Shown here piece after piece: positions 41,136 to 49,894 of a stretch of DNA of 64,000 nucleotides. The stretch's first letter is position 1. Every line of letters starts with the position of its first letter. The DNA is from a virus, in IMG/VR virus record IMGVR_UViG_3300022752_000025, positions 62,001 through 126,000 of that record; one strand, 5' to 3'. Made by a program: the position numbers and the translations under genes. The notes beneath the pieces were generated by a model. The model saw only the letters and a list, made by a program, of their open reading frames with translations, made no database searches and was not told the origin of the DNA.

Positions 41136-41458
41136 AAAAAATATTATTAATTATATTAGCGGCAATAGCTTTAACCACTTATTGTCATACAGAAAATCAA
41201 ATTAAAATATCTTTAAAAAGAAATAACAAAGGCGAAATTCTTTTAAATATAACAGGTCATTCTAATCCAATCATAATTGAAATGAACAATAAAACTACAA
41301 CATTTGATGTAAATGATAAAGAGATAAATCTTGATGCAGTTTTAGACGCAGAAATAGAACCAGTAGATACAGCAAGCGGTACAGAGCAGTCTAATATAGA
41401 TAATCAAATTCCTCCAGTTATGAGTAATTTTAATCCTCCATTAGCTACCCCATATTAG
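41132..41458 (+). CDS. Small secreted protein
   Basis: 108 aa. MKKILLIILAAIALTTYC is a signal peptide; the cysteine could be lipidated, but the T-Y-C context is not a standard lipobox. The rest is Asn/Thr-rich and ends in prolines. Coupled (ATGA) to the membrane protein before it. Function unknown. Confidence 0.6.
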   Translation: MKKILLIILAAIALTTYCHTENQIKISLKRNNKGEILLNITGHSNPIIIEMNNKTTTFDVNDKEINLDAVLDAEIEPVDTASGTEQSNIDNQIPPVMSNFNPPLATPY

Positions 41459-41464
41459 TGTAAG
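41458..41464 (+). promoter_or_regulatory. GTGTAAG late-type motif
   Basis: GTGTAAG, 9 nt before the ATG at 41474; its first base is the last base of the previous stop codon. Confidence 0.5.
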
Positions 41465-41473
41465 ACTTATGTT

Positions 41474-41740
41474 ATGTTTAATAAAATTATAAAATGGTGG
41501 AATGATTTAGAATTATATAATAAAGTATTTTTTATTTTATTTACTCCAGCAATGCTTTTTACTCTTTGGGGGATGAGTGATCTTTATATTAATTACTTTG
41601 ATGAATTAACAAGAGAGGATCACTTGCAGTTTTTCTTGAGAATATTCTTTCCTGTTAGTTTGGCTACATTTATAACAGTACTAGAAAGAAGAAAAAGAAA
41701 ACAATTAATAAAAGACATTAAAGATTATCTTGATAAATAA
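41474..41740 (+). CDS. Two-helix membrane protein (holin-like candidate)
   Basis: 88 aa with two hydrophobic segments (about 18-38 and 55-67) and a strongly basic C-terminus (ERRKRKQLIKDIK). Size, two membrane segments and charged tail fit class II holins, and the late-type motif fits late expression. No endolysin is next to it, so this is only a candidate. Confidence 0.55.
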   Translation: MFNKIIKWWNDLELYNKVFFILFTPAMLFTLWGMSDLYINYFDELTREDHLQFFLRIFFPVSLATFITVLERRKRKQLIKDIKDYLDK

Positions 41741-41741
41741 G

Positions 41742-41748
41742 GTGTAAT
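41742..41748 (+). promoter_or_regulatory. GTGTAAT late-type motif
   Basis: GTGTAAT, 8 nt before the ATG at 41757. Confidence 0.6.
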
Positions 41749-41756
41749 TTATCTAA

Positions 41757-42146
41757 ATGATAGTAAAAGGCACAAAACAATTAGGGTCTTTTAAAAGAGG
41801 AATAAATTTATATATTCCTAAAAAAAATCAATCCGTATTATTAGAACAAGTTATTTGGAGAGTTTTATTGTCTGGCGCTGGAAGCCCTGAGTTTGATTTG
41901 GAATATTCTTGGAATGGCACAAATACATTAAATGGTAAACCAGTTTATACGCAAACAGTTTATGGGAGCACTCCAGTTTATATAGTATGGAACTCTGGAG
42001 TTAGTTCTTGGTTTTTAACATTTAATTCAACAGACTCAGACCGAGCAGAGCGTGTTTATGCAAGTGTTGATTTAATCGTATGGACAAGACCTAATGCTGG
42101 CGGGGATGATCCTCCTCCAGCTGGGCAATTGTTTTATACTCCATAA
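41757..42146 (+). CDS. Probable virion protein
   Basis: 129 aa, beta-rich (SGAGSPEFDLEYSWNGTNTLNG; TVYGSTPVYIVWNSG) and ending with a proline-rich GGDDPPPAGQ tail. Composition resembles the paired structural proteins at 35.6-36.5 kb, but no clear alignment is seen. Late-type motif upstream. Confidence 0.6.
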   Translation: MIVKGTKQLGSFKRGINLYIPKKNQSVLLEQVIWRVLLSGAGSPEFDLEYSWNGTNTLNGKPVYTQTVYGSTPVYIVWNSGVSSWFLTFNSTDSDRAERVYASVDLIVWTRPNAGGDDPPPAGQLFYTP

Positions 42147-42165
42147 AACGGTTTTTTATAAATAA

Positions 42166-42240
42166 TTATTTAATTCTAGCTTCTAAATAAAATATATAAA
42201 CAAAAACAGCAATACAAATTAATATAGAAGAAATAGTCAT
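42166..42240 (-). CDS. 24-aa single-helix membrane peptide
   Basis: Frame MTISSILICIAVFVYIFYLE ending EARIK, a single hydrophobic helix with a charged end. A GTGTAAG motif lies 8 nt before its ATG, the same spacing as for other genes, which argues that this tiny frame is real. It is divergent from the lectin-like gene. Function unknown; a possible lysis- or envelope-related micropeptide. Confidence 0.45.
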   Translation of the reverse strand: MTISSILICIAVFVYIFYLEARIK

Positions 42241-42248
42241 TATATTTA

Positions 42249-42255
42249 CTTACAC
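42249..42255 (-). promoter_or_regulatory. GTGTAAG late-type motif
   Basis: Minus strand GTGTAAG, 8 nt before the ATG of the 24-aa peptide; back-to-back with the motif at 42267. Confidence 0.45.
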
Positions 42256-42266
42256 ATTTTTATATA

Positions 42267-42273
42267 GTGTAAT
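42267..42273 (+). promoter_or_regulatory. GTGTAAT late-type motif
   Basis: GTGTAAT, 8 nt before the ATG at 42282. Confidence 0.6.
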
Positions 42274-42281
42274 TTTATTAT

Positions 42282-43097
42282 ATGTATAACTTGAGAAATG
42301 GAGAGAAAAATTTTATGATATATAATAATAGTCAATTTAATATTTATAAAGATCCAAAAGATTTTTTATTAATTAATGATATAAGAAAAGACCAAATATC
42401 CACAATAGGAGAACTACATTACGACACAGTAGGACAAAGCATAAAAACAGTGTTTATAGCCGAAGAAAATGATAAATTTGTAAGAAATGAATTTTTAAAT
42501 ACAAAAAATAGAATAAATTATAATTTAAGTTATACACCATCAACTTTTACAGCAACATTTGATTATAAGGCTAGAGGAGGAGATGGCGCAGACGGAGGAT
42601 ATTTCTATTTTTACGCAAAAGGCACTCAAAATCCTAATACTGGAGAACTATGCCAAATAGAAGATAGAGAACAAGATCAAATTTCATACTATAGATGCGA
42701 TAGTTTTCCAAATGGAAAATATTCAAATTCACCAGATTTTGATGCATATAGAATTCATTTTGATGAGTATGTATATAATCAACAATTAGCTATATCTTGG
42801 GGAGGATATCAAGGTGAAAATGTAGATGAAGAAAATATTATTAGTACAATTGGTACAGTTGAGGACTATCCCGCAGGATTTGATTTTGGAGATGGCACAT
42901 GGAGAAATATTAAAATTAATTTTGATAAAGGATTTTTTAGAATTTCCGTAGATGGAAATATTTTAATAGAATCTACGGACTCATTATATTCCTCAAGAGA
43001 TCTTAGCGGAAATAATTTTGGATTAGGAGGATATGTGGGTGGATTAAATAATTATCATTATTTTAAAAATTTTAAATTTTATAATTTAATTTTTTAG
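42282..43097 (+). CDS. Lectin-like (concanavalin-fold) probable fibre protein
   Basis: 271 aa. The block FDYKARGGDGADGGYFYFYAKG, then DAYRIHFDEYVYNQQLAISWGG and GTWRNIKINFDKGFFRISVDGNILIESTD, has the strand order and wording of L-type lectin/concanavalin-like jelly rolls that bind sugars. Late-type motif before the ATG. A good candidate for receptor recognition on the host glycan surface. Confidence 0.65.
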   Translation: MYNLRNGEKNFMIYNNSQFNIYKDPKDFLLINDIRKDQISTIGELHYDTVGQSIKTVFIAEENDKFVRNEFLNTKNRINYNLSYTPSTFTATFDYKARGGDGADGGYFYFYAKGTQNPNTGELCQIEDREQDQISYYRCDSFPNGKYSNSPDFDAYRIHFDEYVYNQQLAISWGGYQGENVDEENIISTIGTVEDYPAGFDFGDGTWRNIKINFDKGFFRISVDGNILIESTDSLYSSRDLSGNNFGLGGYVGGLNNYHYFKNFKFYNLIF

Positions 43098-43120
43098 CGT
43101 CAAGGATAGAACTTGACGCT
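43096..43120. terminator. Hairpin between convergent genes
   Basis: AGCGTCAAG, 7-nt loop, CTTGACGCT: a perfect 9-bp stem. It overlaps the stop codon of the lectin-like gene and separates it from the convergent Hsp20 gene. No T-run follows directly, so termination may be factor-assisted. Confidence 0.6.
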
Positions 43121-43130
43121 AAGATTATTA

Positions 43131-43487
43131 TTAGTCTATTTTGATTTTATTTTGTAATTTTTTGTTCTCTTTTCCAAAAGTAATTAACAATAAACCATCT
43201 TCATGTTTTGCTTTTACTTCTGAAAGATCTACTTTTCTTGGTAAGTAAAAAGTTTTTTCATATTTTACTCTACCTTCTTTTCTTGTACCTTTAATAGTTA
43301 AATATTCTTGATTTGTAATAATATCAATATTTTCTTTTTTAAATCCCGCAAGAGGGACTTCAAGAGAATATTGATCATTTTCTAACACAAAGTCAGAATA
43401 TCCTTTATCATGATTAAATATAGAATCATTAAATATATTCTCAAATATATCTAATGGTCTATGTCCATTTCTTAATGTTAATAGCAT
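43131..43487 (-). CDS. Small heat shock protein (Hsp20/alpha-crystallin)
   Basis: 118 aa, short for the family. The alpha-crystallin core is clear: YSLEVPLAGFKKENIDIITNQEYLTIKG, KTFYLPRKVDLSEVKAKHEDGLLLITF. Chaperones of this type occur in T4-like cyanophages and may protect phage assembly. Strong ribosome-binding site AAAGGAGG before the ATG. Alone in its orientation here. Confidence 0.85.
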   Translation of the reverse strand: MLLTLRNGHRPLDIFENIFNDSIFNHDKGYSDFVLENDQYSLEVPLAGFKKENIDIITNQEYLTIKGTRKEGRVKYEKTFYLPRKVDLSEVKAKHEDGLLLITFGKENKKLQNKIKID

Positions 43488-43632
43488 AATTTTATGCCTC
43501 CTTTATATTATTTATATGCAAGATATATGCCAACTTTCTACAGAGATAATCATGATAAAAAGAGACAAAATGGCATTAAATATAATTAATAATATAGACA
43601 AAATGTCGCATTTCTAGTTGTATTAATTTTAT

Positions 43633-43639
43633 GTGTATA
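43633..43639 (+). promoter_or_regulatory. GTGTATA late-type motif
   Basis: GTGTATA, 9 nt before the ATG at 43649, with the same downstream bases as the motif before the 260-aa gene at 33638. Confidence 0.5.
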
Positions 43640-43648
43640 TATTTATAT

Positions 43649-44323
43649 ATGCCAATACCTCAACCAAAAAATAAAGAAAAACAAAATGATTATATGGGTC
43701 GCTGCATGCACAAATTAGCAGAAGATAAAATGCCAAATAAACAAAAGGTAGCAATCTGTTTAAATACTTATAATAATCCCAAAAAGAAAAGTAAAGCAGA
43801 AATTGAAATAGATTTTTCAGAAGATATTAAAAATATGAATAAAAAAGAAGAAATTAAAATAGAAGAGGCACCAAAAGTTGAAGCTAAAATTGAAGCCCCA
43901 ACAAATACGGCAGTAACGGCTCCAGCTGCAGAAGTTAAAGCAGAAGTAGATGGTAAAGGCGAAATGATTCAAACCATGATGCTTCAAATGCAAAATCAAT
44001 ATAAAATTTTTCATTGGCAGACCACATCATTTTCTCAACATAAAAGTTTTGACGATGCAGTAGGAAGTTTAATTGAAAATATTGATGAATTCATTGAAAC
44101 ATATATGGGCAAATATGGCAGAGTAATTGCTTCTAATACATTTAATCTTACCATAGGAAATTATGCTAGCACAGATTTCGTTGCAGTCACAGATGTATAT
44201 ATTAATTTTCTTATTGGCTTAAGTAGTCAATTAGACTCTGCTAAAGATACAGATTTATTAAATATCAGAGACGAAATTCTTGGTAGTTTAAATAAATTAA
44301 AATACTTATTAACATTAACATAA
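43649..44323 (+). CDS. Phage DUF5856-like protein
   Basis: 224 aa from the ATG at 43649, chosen because it lies 9 nt after a GTGTATA motif that would otherwise be inside the frame. The N-terminal PQPKNKEKQNDYMGRCMHKLAEDKMPNKQKVAIC is a common phage domain with two cysteines; a Lys/Glu/Pro-rich linker follows. The C-terminal QMQNQYKIFHWQTTSFSQHKSFDDAVGSL is DUF5856-like with a ferritin/Dps-like helical feel. Often near head genes in large phages; role unknown. Confidence 0.7.
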   Translation: MPIPQPKNKEKQNDYMGRCMHKLAEDKMPNKQKVAICLNTYNNPKKKSKAEIEIDFSEDIKNMNKKEEIKIEEAPKVEAKIEAPTNTAVTAPAAEVKAEVDGKGEMIQTMMLQMQNQYKIFHWQTTSFSQHKSFDDAVGSLIENIDEFIETYMGKYGRVIASNTFNLTIGNYASTDFVAVTDVYINFLIGLSSQLDSAKDTDLLNIRDEILGSLNKLKYLLTLT

Positions 44324-44327
44324 ATAT

Positions 44328-44630
44328 ATGGGATATAAAGCTAAATATATCGAAGTAGATATTACAGAAACAGAAGCTTATCAAAAAACATATAAAGGCA
44401 AAAAGAGAAGCGAATTAAAAGATAGTGATTTTCTTTTTCCAGAAACTCGTAGTTTTCCGATTGTTAGTCCACAAGATGTTCGCGATGCAATTAACAATTT
44501 TGGGCGCATGAAAAGCAATATGACTTATGATGCCTTTATTAAAAAATTATATAATAAAGCTAAAAGTAAAGGTCCAGAATTTGTAGCGGCTATCCCAGAA
44601 TCAACTAAAAAAGAACATAATTTATCTTAA
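44328..44630 (+). CDS. Conserved small phage protein
   Basis: 100 aa. KDSDFLFPETRSFPIVSPQDVRDAINNFGRMKSNMTYDAFIKKLYNKAKSKGPEF is a pattern often seen in phage proteins next to head genes (similar to DUF6582-type domains). Basic, probably structural or assembly-related. Four nt after the DUF5856-like gene. Confidence 0.65.
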   Translation: MGYKAKYIEVDITETEAYQKTYKGKKRSELKDSDFLFPETRSFPIVSPQDVRDAINNFGRMKSNMTYDAFIKKLYNKAKSKGPEFVAAIPESTKKEHNLS

Positions 44631-44635
44631 TTTTC

Positions 44636-44664
44636 TTGACTTATATTAATATATTTAATATTAT
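44636..44664 (+). promoter_or_regulatory. Sigma70-like promoter for the glycan island
   Basis: TTGACT (44636-44641), 17-nt spacer, TATTAT (44659-44664), 9 nt to the TTG start at 44674. Confidence 0.6.
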
Positions 44665-44673
44665 TATTATAAG

Positions 44674-45666
44674 TTGAATTTTGTACTTTTAAATACTCAT
44701 AAAATATTTCCATCTCCTATATCTGGAGGAATAGAAAAGCGTATAGAAGCTTTTATTAAGTTTTGTATTAATGAAAATATATCATTAAAGATTATATCAT
44801 CTGAAAAGATTTCAAACCCAGAATATATTTATATTCCAGCAAATAGTCAAGAAGAATTTGTTTCAAAAGCTTTACAATATATAAATAAAAATGATAAAAT
44901 TATAAGTTATAATCTTACAAATGAAAGTTGTCAAATCATAAATAATAAAGAAATAAAAACAATAAACGCAAATTGTGGCGGAATGGCTAAAGGCTCAAGA
45001 CCATCTTTATTTATATTTAGCTCTAATATTATTACAAACAGATTCTTATCTTTAAATCAAAAATTATCTTATAATGGTTTTTATAATGAAAATGAGACAT
45101 GCATAATACCACATGGGCTAAATGAAGATGAATTTTATTTTAATCAGGATGAGCAGAATAATAGATATTTTGTTTGGTGTGGTAGCCTAGGCTGGGGATT
45201 ACAAGCCAAAGGTCTTGATCTATTTATTAAACTAGCAGAATTAAATCCAAAGGATCAATTTAAAATCTATGGAGCCAGTTGGAATAGTGAACACCTAGAG
45301 AACTACTTAAAACGATTAAATATACCTAACTTACAATTTTATTTAGGATTAGAAGATCAAGATAAAAATGCTGTAATGTCAAACGCTATAGCTTTATGTC
45401 AATTTACAAGGCTCATAGAGTCTTGCAATATAACAACTTTGGAAGCATATTCTAGAGGAACCCCAGTTATTACATTAGATGAAGATCAAGGCGGAGTAAC
45501 AAATAATGCTAAATTTTTTGATCTAACTTTAAAAAATTTCGATGATTTTATTAATATAAAAAATAAAGCAATGAATTTTAATAGAAAAGATATATATGAT
45601 TTTTATAAAAACAAATTTCATTGCAAAAATGAATACGAGCTTTTAATCAAGGAATTCAATAAATGA
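44674..45666 (+). CDS. GT-B glycosyltransferase (GT4-like)
   Basis: 330 aa, TTG start. N-terminal GGIEKRIEAFIKFC and C-terminal WCGSLGWGLQAKGLDLFIKLAEL plus ESCNITTLEAYSRGTPVITLDEDQGG (the E-x7-E signature) identify the GT4 fold. Opens the glycan island and is translationally coupled (ATGA) to the next gene. Confidence 0.8.
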   Translation: MNFVLLNTHKIFPSPISGGIEKRIEAFIKFCINENISLKIISSEKISNPEYIYIPANSQEEFVSKALQYINKNDKIISYNLTNESCQIINNKEIKTINANCGGMAKGSRPSLFIFSSNIITNRFLSLNQKLSYNGFYNENETCIIPHGLNEDEFYFNQDEQNNRYFVWCGSLGWGLQAKGLDLFIKLAELNPKDQFKIYGASWNSEHLENYLKRLNIPNLQFYLGLEDQDKNAVMSNAIALCQFTRLIESCNITTLEAYSRGTPVITLDEDQGGVTNNAKFFDLTLKNFDDFINIKNKAMNFNRKDIYDFYKNKFHCKNEYELLIKEFNK

Positions 45667-46502
45667 AAATATATTTCTGTGGTATAACTCAAAATAAAAA
45701 AGATGAAATCAATGATCTTACCAAAGATATTTATCAACATTTTGATGGTTTAATTTTTGTAGATGGTGGCTCTACAGACGGAACACTAGAACTACTAGAA
45801 TCAAGAAAAGGTAAAGGATCGATAATAAAAAGAAAATGGACAAATGATCACGATTTTCAGATGAATGAAATTTTGAGACAAGGGCCAATGATTAATGGCG
45901 ATTGGTTTATTATTCGAGATACAGAAGAACGGCTAAATCCAAAATTTACATTAGAAATAAAATCATTTATTAATAATTTAGAAAACTCCAGAATATCGTC
46001 CTGCTGGTGGGAAGGAAAGGGATTTCTTTTTAAATATTATGACGATATGTTTTTTCAAGGAAGCCCACACTGGGGATTAATGAATACAAGACCTCAAGGA
46101 ATTGATTTAGCTAAATATTTTAATCACAACAATGAGACAAGAGAAATAACTTGGAATAACAGAACAGATACTAGATCTAGAAAAGATTGGTTCAAACATC
46201 ATCTTAAATATTATTGGGTTTATGGAAGGTCCAATCATCTTCTCCTTGGGAGAGAAAATAAAATTAAAGAATATCAAGAACTTGAAGCAAACAGAATAAA
46301 CTTCAGAGAATATTCCAGAATTAAATATAATGTAAATTTCACAATAGAAAGCTTACACGAATTGCTTTCTTCAAATAAATGGGAGAATGATAATATATTT
46401 TTAGAAATGTTTAACAAAGAGCCAATCTTACAAAGATATTATTTATCTCATATAAAAAATGAAACAATAGAATCAATTGTTAAAACTTGGGGAGAAGGTT
46501 AA
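45663..46502 (+). CDS. GT-A (GT2-like) glycosyltransferase
   Basis: 279 aa. IFVDGGSTDGTLELLESR is the GT2 nucleotide-binding motif, and IIRDTEERL around residue 80 takes the place of the DxD. Probably adds a sugar to the glycan built by this island. ATGA overlap with the gene before. Confidence 0.75.
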   Translation: MKIYFCGITQNKKDEINDLTKDIYQHFDGLIFVDGGSTDGTLELLESRKGKGSIIKRKWTNDHDFQMNEILRQGPMINGDWFIIRDTEERLNPKFTLEIKSFINNLENSRISSCWWEGKGFLFKYYDDMFFQGSPHWGLMNTRPQGIDLAKYFNHNNETREITWNNRTDTRSRKDWFKHHLKYYWVYGRSNHLLLGRENKIKEYQELEANRINFREYSRIKYNVNFTIESLHELLSSNKWENDNIFLEMFNKEPILQRYYLSHIKNETIESIVKTWGEG

Positions 46503-46503
46503 T

Positions 46504-47268
46504 ATGTTTAGCATTTATTCTTCAGCTTTTAATTTAATAAAAAATAATTTTGACTACAGGGCAACGATTAATAATTTTTCATCTTTTGCCGAAGAAGTTG
46601 TAATTGCAATAAATAAATCAGAAGATGAAACGCTTGAAAAAATCAAAGATTTAAAAATATCAAATTTAAAAATTGTAGAAGCAAATATAAGTTATGAAGA
46701 TCCACTTCTAGATGGAAAAATAAAAAATTTAGCTCTTCAAAATACCACGTTGCCATTGAAAATTGGATTAGATATGGATGAATATATCCCACTTTGGCAA
46801 AAAAGTATGTGGATAAATTTAGGAAGTCAACTTCTCGAAGATAATGAAGCAGATTGTTATATGATACCTTCTTTAAATCTCTATAGAAATGAAGATGAAT
46901 ATGCGTCAATTAATCCTAAATGGTATTTACATAAATCAGGCTTAATAAGAGGCCCAGTATTTTTTGGGTTAAAACAAGGTAATTTTCTAGATATAGAAAA
47001 AAGCGATGGATGTGAATTAATTTATCCCGATAAAACTTTAGCAAGATCTAGAATTGCTCCGACAGATATTGATATACTTAGATCAAATCAAGCCCCATTT
47101 GTTGTACATACAGGTTATCTTTCTATTAAAAATAGAATTTTAAGACAAGAAAATTTTTGGAATAAACATTGGGAAAGAGCTTCTGGAGGATTACAAAAAA
47201 GTACTAATCCAACAAAAGAAGAAGATTTCATCAGCAAAACACAAAAACATTTATTAAGAATAAAATGA
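46504..47268 (+). CDS. Glycosyltransferase-like protein
   Basis: 254 aa from the ATG at 46504 (immediately after the previous stop). SIYSSAFNLIKNNFDY, FAEEVVIAINKSEDETLE and PLKIGLDMDEYIP (D-x-D-like) fit GT-A enzymes. Function inferred from motif and context. Confidence 0.65.
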   Translation: MFSIYSSAFNLIKNNFDYRATINNFSSFAEEVVIAINKSEDETLEKIKDLKISNLKIVEANISYEDPLLDGKIKNLALQNTTLPLKIGLDMDEYIPLWQKSMWINLGSQLLEDNEADCYMIPSLNLYRNEDEYASINPKWYLHKSGLIRGPVFFGLKQGNFLDIEKSDGCELIYPDKTLARSRIAPTDIDILRSNQAPFVVHTGYLSIKNRILRQENFWNKHWERASGGLQKSTNPTKEEDFISKTQKHLLRIK

Positions 47269-48104
47269 ATCAAAACCAACAAGATTTTAAAAATTTAATA
47301 ACAACATATAAAGTTGGGATAGGAATTGAAGGGGTAGGTATAGGAGATAAAATCCAATATACTCATCTGCCAGAAAATATATATAAAAACTTTGGAGTAA
47401 AATTATATGATCCATTTAAATATTGGGTTTTTGATAAAAATCCATACATAATAAGAGATTCAAATCCAGATATTTTAATTATATTAGATAAAGTATTTGA
47501 TTTACCAAAAGAAAAACATGAAACAATATATGGTACACAAGATTTTTCTAGAGCTTCTAAGCATTGCAGCATCTTAGGAATCAAATGTTATCTTAGGCAT
47601 TATAATTTATATGACCAAAACGAACAAATCATAGACTATAAAAAAATATCAATACATGTTGGGCCAGGTAAATCAACCGCTGGAGAAATACCAGATCAAA
47701 TCATTGATGTAATAAAAGAAAAATATAAAAATTTCGAATTAATTCAAGTTGGAGCCATTCAAGATAAAAATATTAATGTTAAAGATAAAAGAGGCTCTTC
47801 TTTAGAAGAAATGGTTAATATAATTAAAAATTCATTTTTGTTTATAGGCGTAAATTCTGGGCCAATGAATATAGCAAATTGTTATCCAAATATTTTTAAA
47901 AAAATTATATTAACTGAGGGAAATAATGATTATCCTAAATTTAGAACTAATTATGAAGATTTTTTAACAAAAGAATTTATTCCGCAGAAACACTATGGGA
48001 AATTACCACATGTTTCGCATGAAAATTGGCTTGATTTTGGATGTATATATTATAATATATCTAATGATGATATGGGCGTAACATATTCATATACAAAAAT
48101 ATGA
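47265..48104 (+). CDS. GT9-like (heptosyltransferase-type) protein
   Basis: 279 aa. ISIHVGPGKSTAGEIPDQIIDVIKEKYKNFELIQVGAIQDKNI and SSLEEMVNIIKNSFLFIGVNSGPMNIANC correspond to the C-terminal donor-binding half of ADP-heptose transferases, where a G-P-n-S-G-P-m-H-l/i motif is usual. ATGA overlap with the gene before. Confidence 0.65.
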   Translation: MNQNQQDFKNLITTYKVGIGIEGVGIGDKIQYTHLPENIYKNFGVKLYDPFKYWVFDKNPYIIRDSNPDILIILDKVFDLPKEKHETIYGTQDFSRASKHCSILGIKCYLRHYNLYDQNEQIIDYKKISIHVGPGKSTAGEIPDQIIDVIKEKYKNFELIQVGAIQDKNINVKDKRGSSLEEMVNIIKNSFLFIGVNSGPMNIANCYPNIFKKIILTEGNNDYPKFRTNYEDFLTKEFIPQKHYGKLPHVSHENWLDFGCIYYNISNDDMGVTYSYTKI

Positions 48105-48451
48105 TTAATTTATTAGTTGATGAAGCGTATGCTTTTGACTTTTTAAGTATTTTTTATATAAAAAGAAATAATAGTATTTTTAATAAAAAAGCTTGGAAAG
48201 AATGTGAGGCTTCTATAAAAAATCAAATACCAGATAAATTTAATATTATCATAAAATCAAAAGAATATAAAGCGTTATTAGAAGCAAATAAAAAAACATT
48301 TAATGCAGTAGATAAAGCAAAAAAAGATCTAGTAAAAGCTAGTTATGTTGATCAATGTAACTATGAAAGATATCTAGCTAAAAAATCTTTACAAAACAAA
48401 TTCTTTACTACTTCTTTAAAAGAAACTAAAATAGGTTATAAACAAAAATAA
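48101..48451 (+). CDS. Hypothetical protein
   Basis: 116 aa, helical and lysine-rich (LLEANKKTFNAVDKAKKDLVKA). Starts within the end of the GT9-like gene (ATGA). No family recognised; glycan island by position only. Confidence 0.55.
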   Translation: MINLLVDEAYAFDFLSIFYIKRNNSIFNKKAWKECEASIKNQIPDKFNIIIKSKEYKALLEANKKTFNAVDKAKKDLVKASYVDQCNYERYLAKKSLQNKFFTTSLKETKIGYKQK

Positions 48452-48461
48452 GGAATAAAAT

Positions 48462-49061
48462 ATGAAAGAATTTATTAAAATGGATGAAAATAATATGATG
48501 TTTTCTTACAAAGAAATCAGATTAGAACAAAGAGTTGAAGTCGTTGATGCTTTGGAAAAACTATATCTAGAACTCAAAAAGACTAATGATATGCCAAAAA
48601 CTATTATCGAGATAGGAATGAATCATGGAGGATTTTCTTTAGTTTTAAACGATTCAATAATTTCTCGACAATCAGAAATATATTGCTTTGATATCGTTGA
48701 TAGAAATTTTGAAAATAATTTAAAGAATACAAAAATAAGATGGTTTATAAATGATATATTTAAAATTGAATCTTTTGTTAAAAGCTTAATAGAAAGAGAA
48801 GGTAAAACTTTACTATTTTGTGATGGAGGTAATAAAGCTAAAGAATTTAATACTTTCGCAAAATATTTAAAACCTGGAGATTTAATATTTTCTCATGACT
48901 ATCATCAAGACCAAGAATCTTATGACAAAAATAAAGATAGATGGCCTTGGTGGGAAAGCAGATTTGCAGATTTAAAAGATACATGCAAAATATATAATTT
49001 ACAACCATTCATGCAAGAAGAGTTTGAAAAATGCGTTTGGGCGTGTAGAATTAAAGTTTAA
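48462..49061 (+). CDS. SAM-dependent methyltransferase (CmcI-like)
   Basis: 199 aa. IIEIGMNHGGFSLVLND (motif I) and LLFCDGGNKAKEFNTFAKYLKPGDLIFSHDYHQD resemble CmcI/rhamnosyl O-methyltransferases. Likely methylates a sugar of the glycan. A weak ribosome-binding site (AAGGAAT) precedes the ATG. Confidence 0.7.
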   Translation: MKEFIKMDENNMMFSYKEIRLEQRVEVVDALEKLYLELKKTNDMPKTIIEIGMNHGGFSLVLNDSIISRQSEIYCFDIVDRNFENNLKNTKIRWFINDIFKIESFVKSLIEREGKTLLFCDGGNKAKEFNTFAKYLKPGDLIFSHDYHQDQESYDKNKDRWPWWESRFADLKDTCKIYNLQPFMQEEFEKCVWACRIKV

Positions 49062-49126
49062 ATTTGATGAATCTTTGCGATCCAAATTCATATCATAAAT
49101 ATGATTCTTTAAAAGAAATTTAAAAA

Positions 49127-49894
49127 ATGAAGATAGGAATATTATGTAATTTTTATGGTTTTCCACAGTATTTAGGCCAGGTCTTAGACTCATGGAAAAA
49201 ATTTAATGATATATGTATTTTTGCCGCATCCTCATGTAAGTTTGATCAATATTTAAATATAAATTATATAAAAGAAGATAATGAAACAGCTTTTAGATTA
49301 AAAACTCAATATAAAGATATTATTTCATATGTATATGACTCTAAAGTATCTAATGATTCTATAGTAAGGAATCATCCTCTTGAATATTTATTAAATCAAA
49401 ATGTAGACTATATTTGGCTTTTAGATGAAGATGAATTCTATACAGAGGAACAAATTAATAATATTATATCATTCATACAATCAGAACCATTTATTGGATG
49501 GTTTAAAATAAATTTTAAAAATTATGTAAATGATGAAAATCATTGGATAGATGGCTTTTGTCCTCCAAGAATATTTAAAGCAAAATTTAATGATCTTAAG
49601 TTAAATAAATTTTATTTTGAAAATGACGTTAATTACATCAATAAAGAAAATAAAGAAATAGATTATAAAAGTTTATCTAATATAGAAATCCCAAGGTCAA
49701 TAGCCCATATTAGACATTATTCATGGTGTGGAGATAAGATATTTTTGAAAAATAAAGTCAAATATCAATTATTAAGATATAATGGAATATGTTCATATAT
49801 ATGGAATGAAAAAGATGAAAAACTTGAATTAAATATAGATGATTTTTATAATAAATATAATATAAAAGCCCCCACAATAAATAAAGATAAGTGA
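49127..49894 (+). CDS. GT-A glycosyltransferase-like protein
   Basis: 255 aa. IGILCNFYGFPQYLGQVLDSW and YIWLLDEDEFYTEEQ (acidic metal-binding motif near residue 100) fit GT-A enzymes; GWFKINFKNYVND and a terminal HIRHYSWCG follow. Four nt overlap with the next gene. Confidence 0.65.
   Translation: MKIGILCNFYGFPQYLGQVLDSWKKFNDICIFAASSCKFDQYLNINYIKEDNETAFRLKTQYKDIISYVYDSKVSNDSIVRNHPLEYLLNQNVDYIWLLDEDEFYTEEQINNIISFIQSEPFIGWFKINFKNYVNDENHWIDGFCPPRIFKAKFNDLKLNKFYFENDVNYINKENKEIDYKSLSNIEIPRSIAHIRHYSWCGDKIFLKNKVKYQLLRYNGICSYIWNEKDEKLELNIDDFYNKYNIKAPTINKDK

Noticed and set aside
43817-44014. 65-aa minus-strand frame rich in Phe, Cys and Asn
   Set aside because: Antisense of the Lys/Glu/Ala-rich linker of the DUF5856-like gene; biased composition is fully explained by the complementary strand.
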